DNA of 64,000 bases from Myxococcus xanthus (GTDB taxonomy: Bacteria > Myxococcota > Myxococcia > Myxococcales > Myxococcaceae): positions 744,001-808,000 of the forward strand of contig NZ_FNOH01000002.1 of assembly GCF_900106535.1 (NCBI RefSeq), given 5' to 3'. Made by a program: the position numbers and the translations under genes. Within the stretch, counting starts at the first letter, position 1; each line of letters starts with the position of its first letter. Of the stretch, positions 18,144 through 26,120 are shown one piece after another. The notes under the pieces were generated by a model that was not told where the DNA came from, made no database searches, and worked only from the letters and a program-made list of their open reading frames with translations.

Positions 18144-19106
18144 GTGAAGCGCGCGTTCGCCGCCGCCGCCGTCCTCGTCACGTTGGCGGTGGTCAGCCTC
18201 CTGATTGGCGCCAGTGACGTGTCCTGGCGCGCCCTCTTCGCTCCCGAGCCGGATGAGCGCGCCCTCCAGGTGCTGGTCATCAGCCGGCTGCCGCGCCTGT
18301 TCGCCGTCATGCTGGCGGGCACATCCCTGGGCGTCGCGGGCCTCATCATGCAGATGATTGCCCGCAACCGCTTCGTGGAGCCCACCACAGCGGGCACCGC
18401 GGAGTCCGCCAGCCTGGGCCTGCTGACCGCCACCCTGCTGGCGCCTGGCCTTCCGGTGCTCGGGAAGATGATGGTGGCCACCGTCTTCGCCCTCGCGGGG
18501 ACGGCGCTGTTCCTGCTGGTGCTGCGGCGCATTCCCCTGCGCTCGGCCCTCATCGTCCCGGTGGTGGGCCTGATTCTGGGCGGCATCATCGATTCGGCGA
18601 CGACCTTCTTCGCCTACCGGTACGACCTGCTTCAGACGGTCAACGCGTGGACCACGGGTGACTTCTCCACCGTGCTTCGCGGCCGTTACGAGCTGCTGTG
18701 GGTGACGCTGGGCCTCACCTGCGCCGCCTACACTGCCGCGGACCGCTTCACCGTGGCCGGCATGGGCGAGACGTTCACCACCAACCTGGGGCTGAACTAC
18801 CCGCGCATCGTCGCGCTGGGGCTGGTCATCGTCGCCCTGGTCACCGCGATGGTGGTCGTCACGGTGGGCATGATTCCGTTCCTGGGACTGATTGTCCCCA
18901 ACCTGGTCAGCATGGTCATGGGCGACAACGCGCGCAGGTCCATTCCCTGGGTCGCGGTGAGCGGCGCGGCCTTCGTGCTGCTCTGCGACATCGTGGGCCG
19001 CGTGGTGCGCCACCCGTATGAGATTCCCGGAGGCACCATCGCCGGCGTCATCGGCAGCGTGCTCTTCCTGTACCTCCTGCTGAAGCGAGGCGCCCGTGCC
19101 GGCTAA
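18144..19106 (+). CDS. iron-chelate ABC transporter permease 1 (FecCD family)
   Basis: A 320-residue FecCD-family inner-membrane permease with about nine hydrophobic segments. Typical features are RLPRLFAVMLAGTSLGVAGLIMQMIARNRFVEPTTAGT near residue 50 and the cytoplasmic-loop region FLGLIVPNLVSMVMGDNAR near residue 250, which contacts the ATPase. It resembles the YclN/FatD branch that works as a heterodimer with a second permease. The GTG start lies 12 bases after the binding-protein stop, and the end overlaps the next gene by 11 bases. Confidence 0.9.
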   Translation: MKRAFAAAAVLVTLAVVSLLIGASDVSWRALFAPEPDERALQVLVISRLPRLFAVMLAGTSLGVAGLIMQMIARNRFVEPTTAGTAESASLGLLTATLLAPGLPVLGKMMVATVFALAGTALFLLVLRRIPLRSALIVPVVGLILGGIIDSATTFFAYRYDLLQTVNAWTTGDFSTVLRGRYELLWVTLGLTCAAYTAADRFTVAGMGETFTTNLGLNYPRIVALGLVIVALVTAMVVVTVGMIPFLGLIVPNLVSMVMGDNARRSIPWVAVSGAAFVLLCDIVGRVVRHPYEIPGGTIAGVIGSVLFLYLLLKRGARAG

Positions 19107-20064
19107 CGCCCCGCCCGTCAGCCCCCTGCGGCCCCTGCTCGTGCTGGGCTGCGTGGCCGTGGCCTTCATGGCCCTGTTCATGCTCGTCGACGTGAGCGGC
19201 CCGTGGGACTTCGTGCTGCCCTTCCGCGGGAAGAAGGTCGCCACCGCGTTGCTGGTGGGCTACGCCGTCGCCGTCTCCACGGTGCTCTTCCAGACGGTGA
19301 CGGGCAACCGCGTGCTGACGCCCGCCATCATGGGGTTCGACTACCTGTACGTGCTCATCCAGACGTGCCTGGTGTTCTTCCTGGGCTCCACCACCGTGGC
19401 GGGGCTGGACCCCCGGTTCCTGTTCGGCGCGGAGGTCATCATCATGGTGGCCTTCTCCGCCATGCTGCACGGCTGGCTCTTCGGCATGGCCCGGGGCAAC
19501 GTCCACCTGCTACTGCTCACTGGCGTGGTGATGGGCGTGCTGTTCCGGAGCCTGTCGTCGTTCGTCCAGCGCGTCATCGAACCCAACGAGTTCATCTTCC
19601 TGCAGGACCGCTTCTTCGCCAGCTTCAACGACCCGGAGCACGACCTGCTGCTGCTCTCCGCGGTGCTGACGCTGGGGGTCTCCGTGCTGGGCCTGCGGCT
19701 GCTGCGCGCCTGTGACGTCCTGGTGCTGGGCCGGGAGGCCGCCATCAACCTGGGCGTGGACTACCAGCGGACGGTGTCATGGGTGCTGGCGCTGGTGGCC
19801 ATCCTGGTCGCCGTGTCCACCGCGCTGGTGGGGCCCGTGACGTTCCTGGGGTTGCTGGTGGCCAACATCGCCTACGCGGTGATGCGGACGTACCAGCACG
19901 CGTTCGTCCTCCCCGCCGCCGCGCTCATCGCCGCCATCGCCCTGATCGCCGGGCAGTTCATGCTGGAGCGCGTCTTCCGCCTGGACACCAATCCACGGGT
20001 CATCATCGAGTTCGTCGGCGGGATGGTGTTCATCGCGATGCTCATGAGAAAGGCCACGAGATGA
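19096..20064 (+). CDS. iron-chelate ABC transporter permease 2 (FecCD family)
   Basis: A 322-residue second FecCD-type permease (YclO/FatC-like) with eight to nine membrane segments. The ATPase-coupling loop VTFLGLLVANIAYAVMRTYQHA lies near residue 255. It starts at GTG 19096, inside the end of permease 1, and its stop overlaps the ATPase start as ATGA. Tight overlaps indicate translational coupling in the importer operon. Confidence 0.9.
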   Translation: MPANAPPVSPLRPLLVLGCVAVAFMALFMLVDVSGPWDFVLPFRGKKVATALLVGYAVAVSTVLFQTVTGNRVLTPAIMGFDYLYVLIQTCLVFFLGSTTVAGLDPRFLFGAEVIIMVAFSAMLHGWLFGMARGNVHLLLLTGVVMGVLFRSLSSFVQRVIEPNEFIFLQDRFFASFNDPEHDLLLLSAVLTLGVSVLGLRLLRACDVLVLGREAAINLGVDYQRTVSWVLALVAILVAVSTALVGPVTFLGLLVANIAYAVMRTYQHAFVLPAAALIAAIALIAGQFMLERVFRLDTNPRVIIEFVGGMVFIAMLMRKATR

Positions 20065-20819
20065 TCGAGGCGAAGAACGTCAGCAAGCGCTACGGTGAAA
20101 CGCTGGTGGTGGATGGCGTCACCCTGAGCCTGCCCGTGGGCGGCGTCACCTCCATCATCGGCCCCAACGGCGCGGGCAAGTCGACCCTGCTGTCCATGAT
20201 GAGCCGGGTGATGCCCATGTCATCGGGCAACGTTTGGGTGGACGGGCTGGACGTCACCACCACGCCGGGGGACACGCTCGCGAAGCGGCTGGCCATCCTC
20301 CGGCAGGACAACCACATCTCCGCCCGGCTGACGGTGCGTGAGCTGGTGACCTTCGGCCGCTATCCGCACACCAAGGGCCGCCCCACCGTGCAGGACCGCG
20401 AACACGTGGAGCGGGCCATCGAGCACATGGGGCTGAGCGCGCTCGCCGACCGCTTCCTGGATGAGATGTCCGGCGGCCAGCGTCAGCGCGCCTTCGTGGC
20501 CATGGTGCTCTGCCAGGACACGGACCACGTGCTGCTGGACGAGCCGCTCAACGGCCTGGACCTGAAACACGCGGTGTCCATGATGAAGCGGCTCCGGCAC
20601 GCCGCGGACACGCTGGGCAAGAGCTTCGTGCTGGTGCTGCACGACATCAACTTCGCCTCCTGCTACTCCGACCACATCGTCGCCATGCGCGACGGCAAGG
20701 TCGCGTTCCAGGGCCGCCCGGAGGACATCATGCGCCCCGACGTCCTGCGCGCCATCTACGAGTTGGACATCTCCGTGCAGCAGATTGAAGGCGACTGGAT
20801 TGCCACCCACTACCGGTGA
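20061..20819 (+). CDS. iron-chelate ABC transporter ATP-binding protein
   Basis: A 252-residue ATPase. Walker A is GPNGAGKST (residues 34-42), the signature is EMSGGQRQRAF, Walker B is HVLLDEPLNGLD, and the switch His is VLVLHDIN. Sequence type matches YclP/FepC-like siderophore importers. The ATG at 20061 overlaps the permease stop by four bases. It is the last gene of the importer operon. No siderophore synthesis genes are nearby, so the substrate may be a xenosiderophore or one made elsewhere in the genome. Confidence 0.9.
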   Translation: MIEAKNVSKRYGETLVVDGVTLSLPVGGVTSIIGPNGAGKSTLLSMMSRVMPMSSGNVWVDGLDVTTTPGDTLAKRLAILRQDNHISARLTVRELVTFGRYPHTKGRPTVQDREHVERAIEHMGLSALADRFLDEMSGGQRQRAFVAMVLCQDTDHVLLDEPLNGLDLKHAVSMMKRLRHAADTLGKSFVLVLHDINFASCYSDHIVAMRDGKVAFQGRPEDIMRPDVLRAIYELDISVQQIEGDWIATHYR

Positions 20820-20965
20820 TGGCGCGGCGCGCCAGCCTGGGATGCAAGGGGTTTCCACTAATCACAGACACTTGCACTGCCTTCTCAGGCTGTGCCACAT
20901 TTCACCGCGCTGGCCATGACGTCAGCAGACAGCAAGACGCCACCACCTCAAACCAGGAGTTCGCC

Positions 20966-21049
20966 ATGAAGAAGGCCCTGTACTCTTTGGCTGTGCTGAT
21001 GCGGTTTGCTCGCGCGGACAAGCTCTCCGCCCCGTATATCTATTACTAG
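20966..21049 (+). CDS. citA: cittilin-type RiPP precursor peptide (27 aa)
   Basis: A 27-codon gene with an AGGAG site six bases before the ATG. The peptide starts MKKALYSLAVLMRF and ends ADKLSAP-YIYY, directly before a TAG stop. Cittilins of M. xanthus are bicyclic tetrapeptides of three Tyr and one Ile, with biaryl and aryl-ether bonds. They are made from a 27-residue precursor whose last four residues are the core, with a P450 and a methyltransferase in the cluster and a prolyl endopeptidase encoded elsewhere (established). Length, core sequence, Pro before the core, and the P450 and methyltransferase next door all agree. Confidence 0.93.
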   Translation: MKKALYSLAVLMRFARADKLSAPYIYY

Positions 21050-21056
21050 TCAAAAT

Positions 21057-21080
21057 CCGTCAGGCATTGAGCCCTGACGG
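21057..21080 (+). terminator. attenuator-like hairpin between precursor and P450
   Basis: Perfect 8-bp stem CCGTCAGG/CCTGACGG (21057-21064 with 21073-21080), 8-nt loop, starting eight bases after the precursor stop codon and 87 bases before the P450 start. No strong T tract follows. It may act as a partial terminator or 3'-end stabiliser, so that precursor transcript exceeds enzyme transcript. This is a common arrangement in RiPP operons; the role here is inferred. Confidence 0.6.
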
Positions 21081-21167
21081 TTGGGTCTCAAGAGCTGGTC
21101 GACGTGGGTGGAGCGCATGGTTCGCTCCACCTGCGCCAGCGGTAGTTCCCCCCTCCAGGACCCTTTC

Positions 21168-22520
21168 ATGTCACAGGTGCGCCTTCCGCCGGGGCCCCAG
21201 GGCCACTTCATTGCTGGCAACCTGGTGGAGTTCTCCGAGGACCCGCTGGGGTTCCTCACCCGCTGCGCCAGGGAGTACGGCGACGTGGTGCGCCTGGGGA
21301 AGCGCAACTTCCTCCTCAATCACCCGGACCTGATTGAACGCGTCCTGGTCAACGGCGACGGCAACTTTGTGAAGCTCGCCGGAGTGGGCCAAGGCAAGCG
21401 TCACAAAGGCGGCTTTCCCGAAGCGATGATGAACAGCGAGGGCGAGGACTGGCTGCGCAAGCGGCGCCTCGTCCAGCCCGCGTTCCATCGCAAGCACGTG
21501 GCCGCGTGTGGTGACACCGTGGTGGCCCTCACCGAAACGATGCTCCAGACGTGGCGCCCGGGCGACGCGCGGGACGTGCACGCGGACGTGTCCGCGCTGG
21601 CGCTCGACATCGTCAGCCGATTCCTCTTCCACACGCCCATCGACGACGAGGCCCGCCACGTGGCCGACGCCGTGGACGCTGTCATGCGGCACACCGACAG
21701 CCCCCTGCGGCCGCCCATCTGGGTGCCCACGCCCACCAACCTCCGCCTGCGCCGCGCCCTGGGCCGGCTCAACACGCTGCTCGCGACGCTCGTGCGCCGC
21801 TATCGGGAGCAACCGGAGTCGCGCACGGACCTGCTCGCCCTGCTGCTGTCCGCTCCGGTCCCCCTCTCCGAGAATCAACTGCGCGATGAGCTGGCGACGA
21901 TGATCATGTCCGGGCACGAGACGACGGCGGACGCGCTCGTGTGGGCCTGGTACCTGCTGGCCCAGCACCCGGAGGCCGAGGCCCGGCTGGTGGCGGAGCT
22001 GGAGACGGTGCTCGGGGGCCGGCTCCCTGGCGCCGAGGACCTTCCTCGCCTGCGCTACACGGAGGCGGTGGTGAAGGAGGCCATGCGCCTGTACTCACCG
22101 GCGTGGATCACCAGCCGGGAGGCGCTGCGCGACTGTGAGCTCGGCGGGTTCCACGTCCCAGCGGGAACGATGCTGGCGGTGAGCCAGTGGGTCACCCACC
22201 GCGACGCGCGCTACTTCGACGCCCCCGAGTCCTTCCGTCCAGACCGCTGGCTGTCCGAGGACGCCCAACGCATGCACCGGTACGTCTACTTCCCGTTCGG
22301 CGGCGGCCCCCGGTTCTGCATCGGCTCGGCGCTGGCGATGATGGAGACGGTGCTCATCACCGCGTGCGTGGCACGGCGGTTCCGGCTGGAGCTGGCACCG
22401 GGCTGCGTGGTGCGGCCCCGGCCGGCGCTCGCGCTCCAGCCGCTCGGGGTCTGGCTGATTCCGCGGCATCGCTCTCACACAACACAGGAAGGCGAGGTGC
22501 GGCATGCGGCGGGAGCATGA
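21168..22520 (+). CDS. citB: cytochrome P450, cittilin cross-linking enzyme
   Basis: A 450-residue P450. Conserved parts: DWLRKRRLVQPAFH (C helix), MSGHETTAD (I helix, proton relay), KEAMR (E-x-x-R), and haem loop FPFGGGPRFCIG with Cys near residue 385. By analogy with the cittilin pathway it forms the biaryl C-C and aryl-O-aryl bonds between Tyr side chains of the YIYY core. The ATG at 21168 follows an AGGA site and gives the usual P450 length; an upstream in-frame start at 21081 is possible but lacks a site. The end overlaps the methyltransferase by 17 bases. Confidence 0.92.
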   Translation: MSQVRLPPGPQGHFIAGNLVEFSEDPLGFLTRCAREYGDVVRLGKRNFLLNHPDLIERVLVNGDGNFVKLAGVGQGKRHKGGFPEAMMNSEGEDWLRKRRLVQPAFHRKHVAACGDTVVALTETMLQTWRPGDARDVHADVSALALDIVSRFLFHTPIDDEARHVADAVDAVMRHTDSPLRPPIWVPTPTNLRLRRALGRLNTLLATLVRRYREQPESRTDLLALLLSAPVPLSENQLRDELATMIMSGHETTADALVWAWYLLAQHPEAEARLVAELETVLGGRLPGAEDLPRLRYTEAVVKEAMRLYSPAWITSREALRDCELGGFHVPAGTMLAVSQWVTHRDARYFDAPESFRPDRWLSEDAQRMHRYVYFPFGGGPRFCIGSALAMMETVLITACVARRFRLELAPGCVVRPRPALALQPLGVWLIPRHRSHTTQEGEVRHAAGA

Positions 22521-23118
22521 AGGGGCAGCGGTCCGGCGCGAGTTCTTCCGCTCGGCATACCTGCTGGGCGCACCCTGGGACATCGGACGGCCCCAACAGG
22601 CCTTCGTCCAGTTGTGGGAGGCCGGCGCGATTTCCGGCGAGGTGCTCGACGTGGGCTGCGGCTTCGCGGAGAACGCCCTCTTTCTGGCGGCCAAGGGCCT
22701 GCCGGTGTGCGGCGTGGACATGATGGAGCCGGCCATCCTGCGAGCACGCGAGACGGCCTCTCTGCGCGGGCTCGACGTGGACCTGCGTGTGGGCAACGCC
22801 CTGGAGCTGGCCACGCTGGGCCGGCGCTTCGACACCATCCTTGATTCGGCCCTGCTCCACGTCTTCGAGCCTGGAGACCGGCCCGCGTTCGCCGCCAGCC
22901 TCGCGAGCGTGCTCCGGCCCGGCGGGCACTACCATGCGCTGTACTTCCGCGACGGACCGCGCGCCGTTCCACCGGAGGCACTGAACGCGACCTTCGGGGA
23001 AGGCTGGCGCGTGAAGTCCATCCAGGAGGCGCACTACGAGCAGACCGACCCGGAGGGCGCGCAGGCCTGGCTCGCCACCATCGAACGGGTGCCTCCTTCG
23101 TCATCGACAGAGGACTGA
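22504..23118 (+). CDS. citC: SAM-dependent methyltransferase, cittilin tailoring
   Basis: A 204-residue class I methyltransferase. Motif I is VLDVGCGFAENALFLA near residue 48, the acidic loop is VCGVDMME, and motif III-like LRPGGHYHALYF follows. In the cittilin pathway the cluster methyltransferase O-methylates a Tyr hydroxyl, which distinguishes cittilin A from B; the role here is by homology and context. Its ATG at 22504 lies inside the P450 end, so translation is probably coupled. It closes the cluster: the next gene is convergent. Confidence 0.9.
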   Translation: MRREHEGAAVRREFFRSAYLLGAPWDIGRPQQAFVQLWEAGAISGEVLDVGCGFAENALFLAAKGLPVCGVDMMEPAILRARETASLRGLDVDLRVGNALELATLGRRFDTILDSALLHVFEPGDRPAFAASLASVLRPGGHYHALYFRDGPRAVPPEALNATFGEGWRVKSIQEAHYEQTDPEGAQAWLATIERVPPSSSTED

Positions 23119-23161
23119 CTCAGGCGCTGTCGCTCCCACCGAGAAGCCAGCGTGGGCGCCT

Positions 23162-24397
23162 TCACTCCGCCAGCAGTTCGAGAAGCCGCGCTTCCAGGAA
23201 ACGCCGCTCGGGCGCGGTGCGGACCATTGCCAGTGCCCGCCGGTAGGCACTCGCGGCCTCGTCCTTGCGCCCCAGACGCCGGAGCAGGTCCGCGCGCGCG
23301 GCCGGCAGCAGGTGGTAGTCCGCCAGCCGTCCGGAGGCCTCCAGGTCATCCACCAGGGACAATCCGTGCTCGGGGCCGCGGGCCATCGCCACGGCGGCAG
23401 CATGGTTGAGCGCCACCACGGGCCCCGGCGTCAGCACCACCAGCCGCGCATACAGCGCGGCAATCTGCGCCCAGTCGGTGTCCTCGGCGCGCGGAGCCTG
23501 GGCATGCAGCGCCGCGATGGCCGCCTGCACCGTGTACGGCCCCCGAGCCCCCATGGCGAGCGCGGCTCCCAGCTCCGCCAGTCCTTCGTCCCGCTGCGCG
23601 CCATCCCAGAGCGAACGGTCCTGCCGGTCCAGCAGCACCAGCCCGCCATCCGCCGCCACGCGTGCCCGGCGGCGGGAGTGGTGAAGCAGCATCAACGCCC
23701 GCAGGGACGCCACCTCCGCGTCGCCTGGGAGCAGCGAGCGCGCCAGCCGGGCCAGGCGCAGGGCCTCTTCGCAAAGGTCCACTCGCAGCAACGCCGGCCC
23801 GTCCGTGGCCGCGTAGCCCTCCGAGAAGACGAGGTAGAGCGTGTGCAGCACGCCCTCGGTGCGCTCCGCCAGCGCCTCGGGCTCCGGGATGACGTAGGGG
23901 ATGCGCGCGGTGCGTATCTTCCGCTGCGCGCGCACCAGCCGCTGGGCCAGCGTGGCGGGCGACACGATGAAGGCGCGGGCGATCTGCTCCGTCGTCAACC
24001 CACACAGACAACGAAGCGCGAGCGCCACCTGGGCCTCGGGTGACAAGGCGGGGTGACAGCAGGTGAAGAGCAACCGCAGCGAGTCGTCCGGCAACGTCTG
24101 CCATTCGGCGTCGTCCACGGATGGCGCCACCGCCTCCAACTCGCCCACGCGCGCCTCCAGGCGAGCGGACCGCCGCATGCGGTCCACCGCCTTGTTGCGC
24201 GCGACACGCATCAGCCAACCGGCCGGCTCGCGCGGCACACCCTCGCGCGGCCACTGATTCAAGGCCGCGGCGAAGGCGTCCTGCACCACCTCCTCCGCCG
24301 CGCCGAAGTCGCCGTCCAGCACGCGGATGAGCGTGGCCACGATGCGCCCGTAATCCTCACGGTGCGCCCGTTCGAGAATGGAGGAGGTGTCCATCAT
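23162..24397 (-). CDS. ECF42-type RNA polymerase sigma factor
   Basis: A 411-residue ECF sigma factor. Sigma-2 covers residues 10-80 (FGAAEEVVQDAFAAAL... GWLMRVARNKAVD) and sigma-4 covers about 110-165 (LRCLCGLTTEQIARAF). A long C-terminal helical extension with TPR-like character follows and includes the GPVVALNHAAAVAM motif. This architecture, with a YCII/DGPF protein gene next to it, defines the ECF42 group, which has no classical anti-sigma factor. The extension is needed for activity in studied members. Start is 24397 or 24394; there is an 18-base gap from the YCII gene. Confidence 0.92.
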   Translation of the reverse strand: MMDTSSILERAHREDYGRIVATLIRVLDGDFGAAEEVVQDAFAAALNQWPREGVPREPAGWLMRVARNKAVDRMRRSARLEARVGELEAVAPSVDDAEWQTLPDDSLRLLFTCCHPALSPEAQVALALRCLCGLTTEQIARAFIVSPATLAQRLVRAQRKIRTARIPYVIPEPEALAERTEGVLHTLYLVFSEGYAATDGPALLRVDLCEEALRLARLARSLLPGDAEVASLRALMLLHHSRRRARVAADGGLVLLDRQDRSLWDGAQRDEGLAELGAALAMGARGPYTVQAAIAALHAQAPRAEDTDWAQIAALYARLVVLTPGPVVALNHAAAVAMARGPEHGLSLVDDLEASGRLADYHLLPAARADLLRRLGRKDEAASAYRRALAMVRTAPERRFLEARLLELLAE

Positions 24398-24415
24398 GCC
24401 GCGCGGGAGCCGGCG

Positions 24416-24778
24416 TCAGTCCTGGGGCCTGGCGAATTCCCGCACCGGCCGCACCTCGATGGAGCCGCTGCGCGCGCTGGGAATGCGAGACGCGATGCCA
24501 ATCGCCTCGTCGAGGTCCCTGGCCTCCACGAGAAAGAAGCCGCCCAGTTGCTCCCGCGTCTCCGCGAATGGGCCGTCGGTCGTCAGTCGCTTGCCGTCTC
24601 GGATGCGCACCGTGGTGGCCGCCGTCGTGGGCTCCAGTTCCTCGCCCGAGATGAAGTGCCCGCTCTGCTGGATGGCCACCTCGAAGGTGCCGTACTCCCC
24701 CATCACGCGCTGGACGTCCGCCTCCGACATCGCCTCGGCGGCCTTCTCGTTCTCGTAGATCATCAGCAGGTACTTCAT
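24416..24778 (-). CDS. YCII-related (DGPF) protein
   Basis: A 120-residue YCII/DGPF-domain protein: MKYLLMIYENE at the start, the TTDGPFAETREQLGGFFLVEA hallmark in the middle, and IEVRPVREF near the end. It forms a ferredoxin-like fold. Such proteins are encoded beside ECF42 sigma factors and are thought to be part of their regulon; biochemical role unknown. It is the first gene of a two-gene operon with the sigma factor. Confidence 0.92.
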   Translation of the reverse strand: MKYLLMIYENEKAAEAMSEADVQRVMGEYGTFEVAIQQSGHFISGEELEPTTAATTVRIRDGKRLTTDGPFAETREQLGGFFLVEARDLDEAIGIASRIPSARSGSIEVRPVREFARPQD

Positions 24779-25069
24779 GGGTCCGTGCCTCACGGGTGAG
24801 CGGGAGAAGAGCCTCCCTGCTTCCGTGGTCGAACGAAACCTCCGTGAATCGACCGCCTTTTCACGGGGGATTTCTTTTCGGTTACCCGCCCCCGGTGCTC
24901 GCCGTCGATGCGGGCCGATTCACCCTGAGTCAGAGCAGACACTCTCACTTCCAGTGAGACTCAAGCCCCGTTTCAGAATTCGCGTGGACCTGTGTGTCCG
25001 TTTTCCCGGGGCCGGGGTCTTCTTCTCGCTTTTTGTTTCAATTCCGAGAATCCGCTCCGAGGGTCCACC
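24779..25069. other. 291-bp divergent promoter region
   Basis: Lies between the YCII gene (minus) and the metalloprotease gene (plus). A perfect dyad TCTCACT-TCC-AGTGAGA occupies 24943-24959, about 110 bases before the protease start. It is a possible operator or 5'-leader hairpin. The DNA from 24990 to 25065 has several T-rich runs. No gene is supported. Confidence 0.4.
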
Positions 25070-25879
25070 ATGGCTAAGTTTCGCTCCATTGCGCTTCTGG
25101 CAGGCATCTCCGTCCTTGGCTCCGCGTGCGGCGCCCCTGAGTCCGAGACGCAGGATACGCAGCAGGTCTCGTTCGAGGAGTTCCGCGCCGGCGCGTATCA
25201 GGAGCCCGAGTCCGGCGGCTTCGTCGTCGACGGTGACATCTTCCTGCCGACGGAGTCGGAGCTGCGCGAGTTCTACGAGCAGTCCGTCGGCGGCATTGGA
25301 ACGCAGCAGGGCGCGCTGGCCGTGTATTACAGCGGTGGACGCGACATCAAGTGGAGCGCCAGCCAGGCCCTCAACCTCACGTACTGCGTGAGCACCAAGT
25401 TCGGCGGCAACTACACGCGCGTGGTCAACGCGATGAAGAGCGCCGCGGCGGAGTGGGAGGCGGCCGCCAACGTCAAGTTCGTCCACGTCAGCGCTGAAGA
25501 CTCGAAGTGCACCAACCGCAACAACAACGTCGTGTTCGACGTGAACCAGACCAACACGTCCCAGTACCTGGCGCGCGCCTTCTTCCCCAACAGCGCCCGC
25601 CGCAGTGCCAACGTCCTCATCTCGACCACGTCCTTCCAGAACATCTCGCCCTGGACGCTGGAGGGCGTGCTTCGCCACGAGCTGGGTCACGTGCTGGGCT
25701 TCCGCCACGAGCACACCCGCCTCACCAGCACCGGCTGCTACGAGGACAACGCCTGGCGCGCGCTGACGCCGTATGACGCCAGCTCCGTCATGCACTACCC
25801 GCAGTGCAGCGGTACCCAGACGGGCGACCTGGTGCTGACCAGCAACGACCGCAGCGGCGCCCGCGCGCTGTACCCGTAA
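25070..25879 (+). CDS. zincin metalloprotease, lipoprotein
   Basis: A 269-residue exported metalloprotease. The signal peptide ends in the lipobox GSACG. The zinc motif HELGHVLGFRHEH (HExxHxxGxxH, near residue 203) and a Met-turn SSVMHYPQC about 38 residues later place it in the metzincins, close to matrixin/astacin-like bacterial enzymes. A segment of about 70 residues before the catalytic domain may be a propeptide. ATG 25070 was chosen for the signal peptide. Probably used in extracellular protein digestion, which fits a predatory lifestyle. A strong terminator follows. Confidence 0.9.
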   Translation: MAKFRSIALLAGISVLGSACGAPESETQDTQQVSFEEFRAGAYQEPESGGFVVDGDIFLPTESELREFYEQSVGGIGTQQGALAVYYSGGRDIKWSASQALNLTYCVSTKFGGNYTRVVNAMKSAAAEWEAAANVKFVHVSAEDSKCTNRNNNVVFDVNQTNTSQYLARAFFPNSARRSANVLISTTSFQNISPWTLEGVLRHELGHVLGFRHEHTRLTSTGCYEDNAWRALTPYDASSVMHYPQCSGTQTGDLVLTSNDRSGARALYP

Positions 25880-25905
25880 GCCCTACGGTCTTCCGCCGGC
25901 CCCAA

Positions 25906-25937
25906 GGGCCACCGCCTTCATGGCGGTGGCCCTTTTT
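25906..25937 (+). terminator. intrinsic terminator
   Basis: Perfect 11-bp G+C-rich stem GGGCCACCGCC/GGCGGTGGCCC (25906-25916 with 25922-25932), 5-nt loop, followed by five T. It ends the metalloprotease transcript and is one of the clearest rho-independent terminators in the window. Confidence 0.9.
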
Positions 25938-26120
25938 CGTTTCACCACCGCCACCTCGACACGCGCCCGGGTTGGCTGTCCGACACCTGGCGTGGGCGTC
26001 ACCGCAAACCCCTGGCCCCCATGCGCCGCGGATGCCCTGAATGCACGGCACCCGCGGGACGGTGAACGGCCGGGCCGTCCTCGGTGGAGGGAGCCTGCCT
26101 CCGGCCATCGAGGAGTCGCC

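Noticed and set aside
17145..20819. siderophore biosynthesis locus
   Set aside because: Only the four import components are present. No NRPS, NIS synthetase or catecholate genes occur within the window, so it is described as import only.
20900..20940. sigma-54-type promoter before the 27-codon precursor gene
   Set aside because: CTGGCCATGACGTCAGCA has GG and GC eleven bases apart rather than ten, and the flanking consensus is poor. No promoter is annotated here.
20966..21049. Longer reading of the precursor from an upstream start at 20816
   Set aside because: The longer 77-residue frame begins inside the ATPase stop region, has no ribosome-binding site and no family pattern, whereas ATG 20966 has a good site and gives the known precursor length of 27.
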